From Candidatus Nitrosopolaris nunavutensis (GTDB lineage Archaea; Thermoproteota; Nitrososphaeria; Nitrososphaerales; Nitrososphaeraceae), in contig DAOM01000335.1 of the NCBI GenBank assembly GCA_002501855.1, positions 1 to 7,311 of the forward strand: DNA of 7,311 bases. Direction: 5' to 3'. Position numbers and translations under genes: made by a program. This document shows positions 5,414-7,311 of the stretch, piece by piece; the stretch's first letter is position 1; each line of letters starts with the position of its first letter. The notes beneath the pieces were generated by a model. That model was not told the DNA's origin. It did not search any database and saw only the letters and a list, made by a program, of their open reading frames with translations.

Positions 5414-5523
5414 ATTGTAAATTTGCTACTAGGTCATTGTTGGTGACACTTATAGTTGCATAAACGGCATACCTTCATTCTAATAACCAATGCTTACTAT
5501 AACGTATGACTTACAATTTCCTG

Positions 5524-5735
5524 TCTATCCGTCTCTTGTTTCGTAGCCAAAGGTACTATAAACAAGAGTTGAAATAAGAACGTCATTAATATAACATGAT
5601 GAATATCGCAATAATTATCAAGGTTAAAACAACGACTAATTACATACGTTAATCGTATGCAATCATGTCGATGTCATAGCAGAAACTAGTTCAGCTAAAG
5701 TATGTTATGATGTGAATTGCCGGTAATTGTTTTTT
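5524..5735 (+). ncRNA. Candidate non-coding RNA with strong 5' hairpin
   Basis: A TATA-like TACTATAA (5495-5502) predicts transcription from about 5524. Just after it comes a nine-base perfect stem (CTCTTGTTT 5533-5541 with AAACAAGAG 5560-5568), whose loop can form a second stem (GTA, bulged G, CC with GGTAC around AAA). Further along lie CATACG-TTAAT-CGTATG (5643-5659) and a five-base hairpin (5715-5728) followed by six T (5730-5735), a plausible end. No open reading frame fits. It matches no RNA family that I know, and promoter, structure and end are all inferred by eye. Confidence 0.2.
5643..5659. repeat. Dyad CATACG-TTAAT-CGTATG
   Basis: Six-base perfect inverted repeat with a five-base spacer in the gene-free stretch. 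It could be a protein site or part of an RNA stem. No gene starts within 100 bases. Confidence 0.3.
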
Positions 5736-5822
5736 GGATCAATAATTTAGTTCAGTCTTAAATATGGGTTTTTTTTGAATAGAGCATTCAATATTGACTT
5801 CTCTCATTTTGGGTTCAAGCAG

Positions 5823-6104
5823 TTATTCTTGATGTGCAGATAAGACATCCCCGTAAATAGAGCTCGTAGATTTCATTTGCGTACATTCTAGCATCCCTCC
5901 ATTAAAGCCCCCCCGTATCGCGTATGACACCTTTTTGAGATAAGTCTAGTATCTTTGCTGCGCATAACGCATGTTTGTATGAATCACTAGTGGAACCATA
6001 GCCTTGTGAGAAAGTTGCGGAAAACCCTGCACGATATTAATAACAACCGTCCAATTACGGGATCAAAATAAGTAAGAGTTGGTCGTCTTTTTATTGAGCA
6101 TCAT
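5823..6104 (-). pseudogene. Broken gene for a small secreted-type protein, frameshift in a C7 run
   Basis: From 6036 leftward the minus strand reads 'YRAGFSATFSQGYGSTSDSY', 'KHALCAAKILDLSQKGVIRD', then TGGL and a stop at 5904-5902. Removing one base from the seven-C run at 5908-5914 lets the frame continue: 'TGGFNGGMLECTQMKSTSS' and 'IYGDVLSAHQE', ending at the TAA at 5825-5823. The joined piece is about 70 codons of clearly protein-like text with two Cys. Upstream, TAA codons block this frame. Another frame has a plausible start at 6104 (MMLNKKTTNSYLF, then TGA, then 'NWTVVINIV', like a signal-peptide core). At least three lesions would be needed to restore one protein of about 90 residues. 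It follows thioredoxin on the same strand. A true pseudogene is most likely. Confidence 0.5.
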
Positions 6105-6106
6105 AA

Positions 6107-6129
6107 AACTAAAATAAAATAAAAAAGAA
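6107..6129 (-). terminator. Oligo-T terminator after thioredoxin
   Basis: On the minus strand the bases just after the thioredoxin stop read TTTTTTATTTTATTTTAG, repeated T runs of the kind that end archaeal transcripts. No hairpin is needed or seen. Confidence 0.5.
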
Positions 6130-6133
6130 GAAT

Positions 6134-6463
6134 TTATCCAGCAACAGATTGGTTCTTGAGAAGTGATTCTTCTATGAATTTTTGATATGCTTCTTTGGGA
6201 GCTGCACCTACGGTTCTTGCGATTTCTTTTCCGGCTTTGAATAGTAATAGAGAAGGAATAGAGCGGACACCATATCTCATTGCAATTTCTTGATTTTCAT
6301 CAACATTTAGTTTAGCTACTTTTATTTTATCGCTCATGGTTTGTGACAGTTGCTCTACTACTGGACCAACCATCCTGCATGGTCCGCACCATTCAGCCCA
6401 AAAATCAACGAGGACAGGTAAATCTGATTTTGTTACGTCTGTGTCCCATGAATTGCTCGTCAC
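6134..6463 (-). CDS. trxA: Thioredoxin
   Basis: This is a 109-residue thioredoxin, a cytoplasmic dithiol protein that reduces disulfides in partner proteins and is recharged by thioredoxin reductase. The redox motif WCGPC is at 25-29 (C26, C29). The buried acid is D20 in 'VLVDFWAEW', the cis-proline is P70 in 'RSIPSLLLF', and the closing 'KAGKEIARTVGAAPKEAY' fits strand 5 and the last helix. Length and all key residues are normal, so it should be active. The start is GTG at 6463; the overlapping ATG two bases upstream is out of frame and hits TGA at once. AGGTGAT (6484-6478), complementary to the 16S rRNA end, lies about 14 bases before it. The gene has its own promoter and follows an HxlR-type regulator on the same strand. 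The specific partner is unknown. Confidence 0.96.
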   Translation of the reverse strand: MTSNSWDTDVTKSDLPVLVDFWAEWCGPCRMVGPVVEQLSQTMSDKIKVAKLNVDENQEIAMRYGVRSIPSLLLFKAGKEIARTVGAAPKEAYQKFIEESLLKNQSVAG

Positions 6464-6504
6464 ATGAATTATATCGTATCACCTAAGTGGCTATAGCATA
6501 GTAA

Positions 6505-6516
6505 CTACATATAAAT
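6505..6516 (-). promoter_or_regulatory. TATA box for thioredoxin
   Basis: The minus strand reads ATTTATATGTAG here, a good archaeal TATA element centred about 48 bases before the GTG start. A transcript beginning near 6485 would have a leader of about 22 bases containing AGGTGAT. Another AT-rich piece (GATATAAT, 6468-6475) is too close to the start to serve. Confidence 0.5.
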
Positions 6517-6598
6517 TAATTAGTTGCCGTCTGAATAGAAATAACATATCGAAATTGCTAATATTGTGGCTGTTTTAGAAGCCATATTGAAGTAGGTC

Positions 6599-6636
6599 TT
6601 AATAATCTTACGGTAACAAGACGGCTAAATTATTAA
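6599..6636 (-). terminator. Eight-base AT stem-loop overlapping the HxlR stop codon
   Basis: TTAATAAT (6599-6606) and ATTATTAA (6629-6636) are perfect inverted repeats with a 22-base loop, and the right arm contains the HxlR stop codon. A hairpin at the transcript end is possible, but the stem is all A/T and there is no T run after it. Confidence 0.25.
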
Positions 6637-7109
6637 CTGAACAGTTTGCTAACCTGAACTTCAGCAACCTCCCTGCGATATACTTGCTCGAACTGTCTTG
6701 GTTTTGCATCTTTGAACACATCCTTACTACAATATTTCATAGAGTATGCAGCCATGATATCAAGAATAGGTTGCAATGCTAACCCCTTATCAGTAAGATA
6801 GTATTTTATCCTCACAGGTTTTTCATGTGGGTACACTTTACGTATTATCAAACCATCTTTTTCCATTTCTCTCAACCTTGCAGATAGAGTTTTTGGATTA
6901 CTCTCTTCAATAGAGTTTAACAATTGGTTAAACCTGCTCTGCTTTCCATTTATCATATTTCTTAGAATCAGAATTGTAAATTTCTTGCCAATAATTTTGA
7001 ATGTATTGTTTATAGGACAGCGTTTCATTTCGATATTACATTTTGACGGATTTATTAGTTGGCGAGTAGTAGCCGTTGCTGCATTAGTAGTGTTTGGGTT
7101 TGTCGGCAT
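6633..7109 (-). CDS. HxlR-family winged-helix transcriptional regulator
   Basis: This 158-residue DNA-binding protein probably acts as a dimer on promoters. Residues 1-28 form a low-complexity Thr/Asn/Ala tail. The HxlR domain runs from 'CPINNTFKIIGKKFTILILR' (31-50), through the recognition-helix region 'NPKTLSARLREMEKDGLI' (71-88), to the wing 'YPHEKPVRIKYYLTDKG' (93-109). A helical end (110-158) would make the dimer contact. C31 lies where many HxlR proteins carry a conserved, sometimes redox-active Cys; C24 and C127 are further candidates. The ATG at 7109 gives a nearly leaderless message from the TATA box at 7135-7144, and no other start fits. Thioredoxin follows on the same strand after 169 bases but has its own promoter. 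A link with redox or electrophile stress is inference; the inducer and target genes are unknown. Confidence 0.93.
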   Translation of the reverse strand: MPTNPNTTNAATATTRQLINPSKCNIEMKRCPINNTFKIIGKKFTILILRNMINGKQSRFNQLLNSIEESNPKTLSARLREMEKDGLIIRKVYPHEKPVRIKYYLTDKGLALQPILDIMAAYSMKYCSKDVFKDAKPRQFEQVYRREVAEVQVSKLFS

Positions 7110-7134
7110 ATATCAACCATTATTACAACGTCTA

Positions 7135-7144
7135 ATTTTAAATA
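7135..7144 (-). promoter_or_regulatory. TATA box for the HxlR-family gene
   Basis: The minus strand reads TATTTAAAAT here, centred about 31 bases before the ATG at 7109. This predicts a transcript starting within a few bases of the ATG. Confidence 0.55.
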
Positions 7145-7269
7145 GTTACCCTTCTATAGTTAGTTAGGAAAATACTTACAAGTTGGTAATCTGCTATCCA
7201 TAACGTAACTTCACTGATTATACGTAACAAGTACACTATACTAGATTAGTGAATCACCATCTATTAGAT

Positions 7270-7311
7270 CTATTTCTTTACGAACCACCTAGTTTTGGGT
7301 GCTGTCTTAAG
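7270..7311 (-). CDS. Possible C-terminal tail of a minus-strand gene entering from the right edge
   Basis: From the last base the minus strand reads LKTAPKTRWFVKK and then TAG (7272-7270). The basic, open text could be the end of a gene beyond the window, but 13 residues are too few to identify or even to be sure of coding. The 160 bases between it and the HxlR promoter show no other gene. Confidence 0.25.
   Translation of the reverse strand, partial: LKTAPKTRWFVKK

Larger units (their letters stand above)
5262..5822. other. Gene-free stretch with several dyads and a possible non-coding transcript
   Basis: No open frame of supported coding character is seen on either strand over 561 bases. 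The stretch holds an 18-bp dyad (5396-5413), a TATA-like box (5495-5502), a long hairpin (5533-5568), another dyad (5643-5659), a small hairpin followed by T6 (5715-5735) and a T8 run (5769-5776). Confidence 0.5.

Noticed and set aside
6985..7167. 60-codon plus-strand frame opposite the HxlR gene start
   Set aside because: Shadow of the HxlR N-terminus and its promoter.
1..7311. CRISPR array, insertion sequence or rRNA/tRNA gene
   Set aside because: No regularly spaced direct repeats, transposase text, terminal inverted repeats with target duplications, or foldable tRNA were seen on either strand.

Overview
The window looks like an accessory, partly decayed stretch of an AT-rich archaeal chromosome, most likely a soil ammonia-oxidising thaumarchaeon of the Nitrososphaerales (Nitrososphaera / Nitrosocosmicus type). 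This rests on several things: archaeal TATA boxes sit 25-40 bp before most starts, several starts are leaderless or nearly so, and the sensor kinase, DUF2334, HxlR and thioredoxin genes are of types familiar in that group. A minus-strand fragment also carries a cysteine-framed 'CSDGSVIPITDTCP' motif that I remember from secreted Nitrososphaerales proteins. The genus is an inference.

Layout. 1-600 (+): the C-terminal half of a sensor histidine kinase cut by the left edge, followed by hairpin and oligo-T terminator candidates. 826-1188 and 1607-2023 (-): two small genes, one of unknown function with a possible ribbon-helix-helix start, one a membrane-anchored or secreted protein; a pair of dyads (TGTCA/TGACA) lies between them. 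2126-2327 (+): a small secreted or membrane protein whose frame breaks just after the ATG. 2466-2687 (-): a Gln/Pro/Asn-rich secreted-protein remnant with an internal stop and its own terminator. It abuts at about 2688 the 5'-truncated C-terminal part of a D5/P4-type primase-helicase (2667-3416, +), the remains of a virus or plasmid. 3417-3993 holds only tiny open frames. 4047-4787 (+): an intact DUF2334 predicted deacetylase with TATA box and Shine-Dalgarno site, overlapped by a coding-like frame with no start codon (to 4951). 4952-6106 has no intact gene. It holds a possible 30-41 residue membrane peptide, a possible structured non-coding transcript (5524-5735) and a clearly broken minus-strand gene (5823-6104). 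6134-6463 (-) is an intact thioredoxin and 6633-7109 (-) an intact HxlR-family regulator, each with its own promoter. At the right edge 14 codons ending in a stop may be the tail of another minus-strand gene.

How the parts work together. The intact genes are stand-alone units, not an operon. The only plausible functional pair is the HxlR regulator, which has several cysteines, upstream of thioredoxin on the same strand; a shared redox role is inference. The middle of the window reads as an integration and decay zone: a mobile-element helicase stub, a chimeric junction, and several small genes broken by single-base changes, often in short homopolymers. Either these are true pseudogenes or the assembly has residual indel errors; the sequence alone cannot decide. 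I do not see a convincing new multi-gene system.
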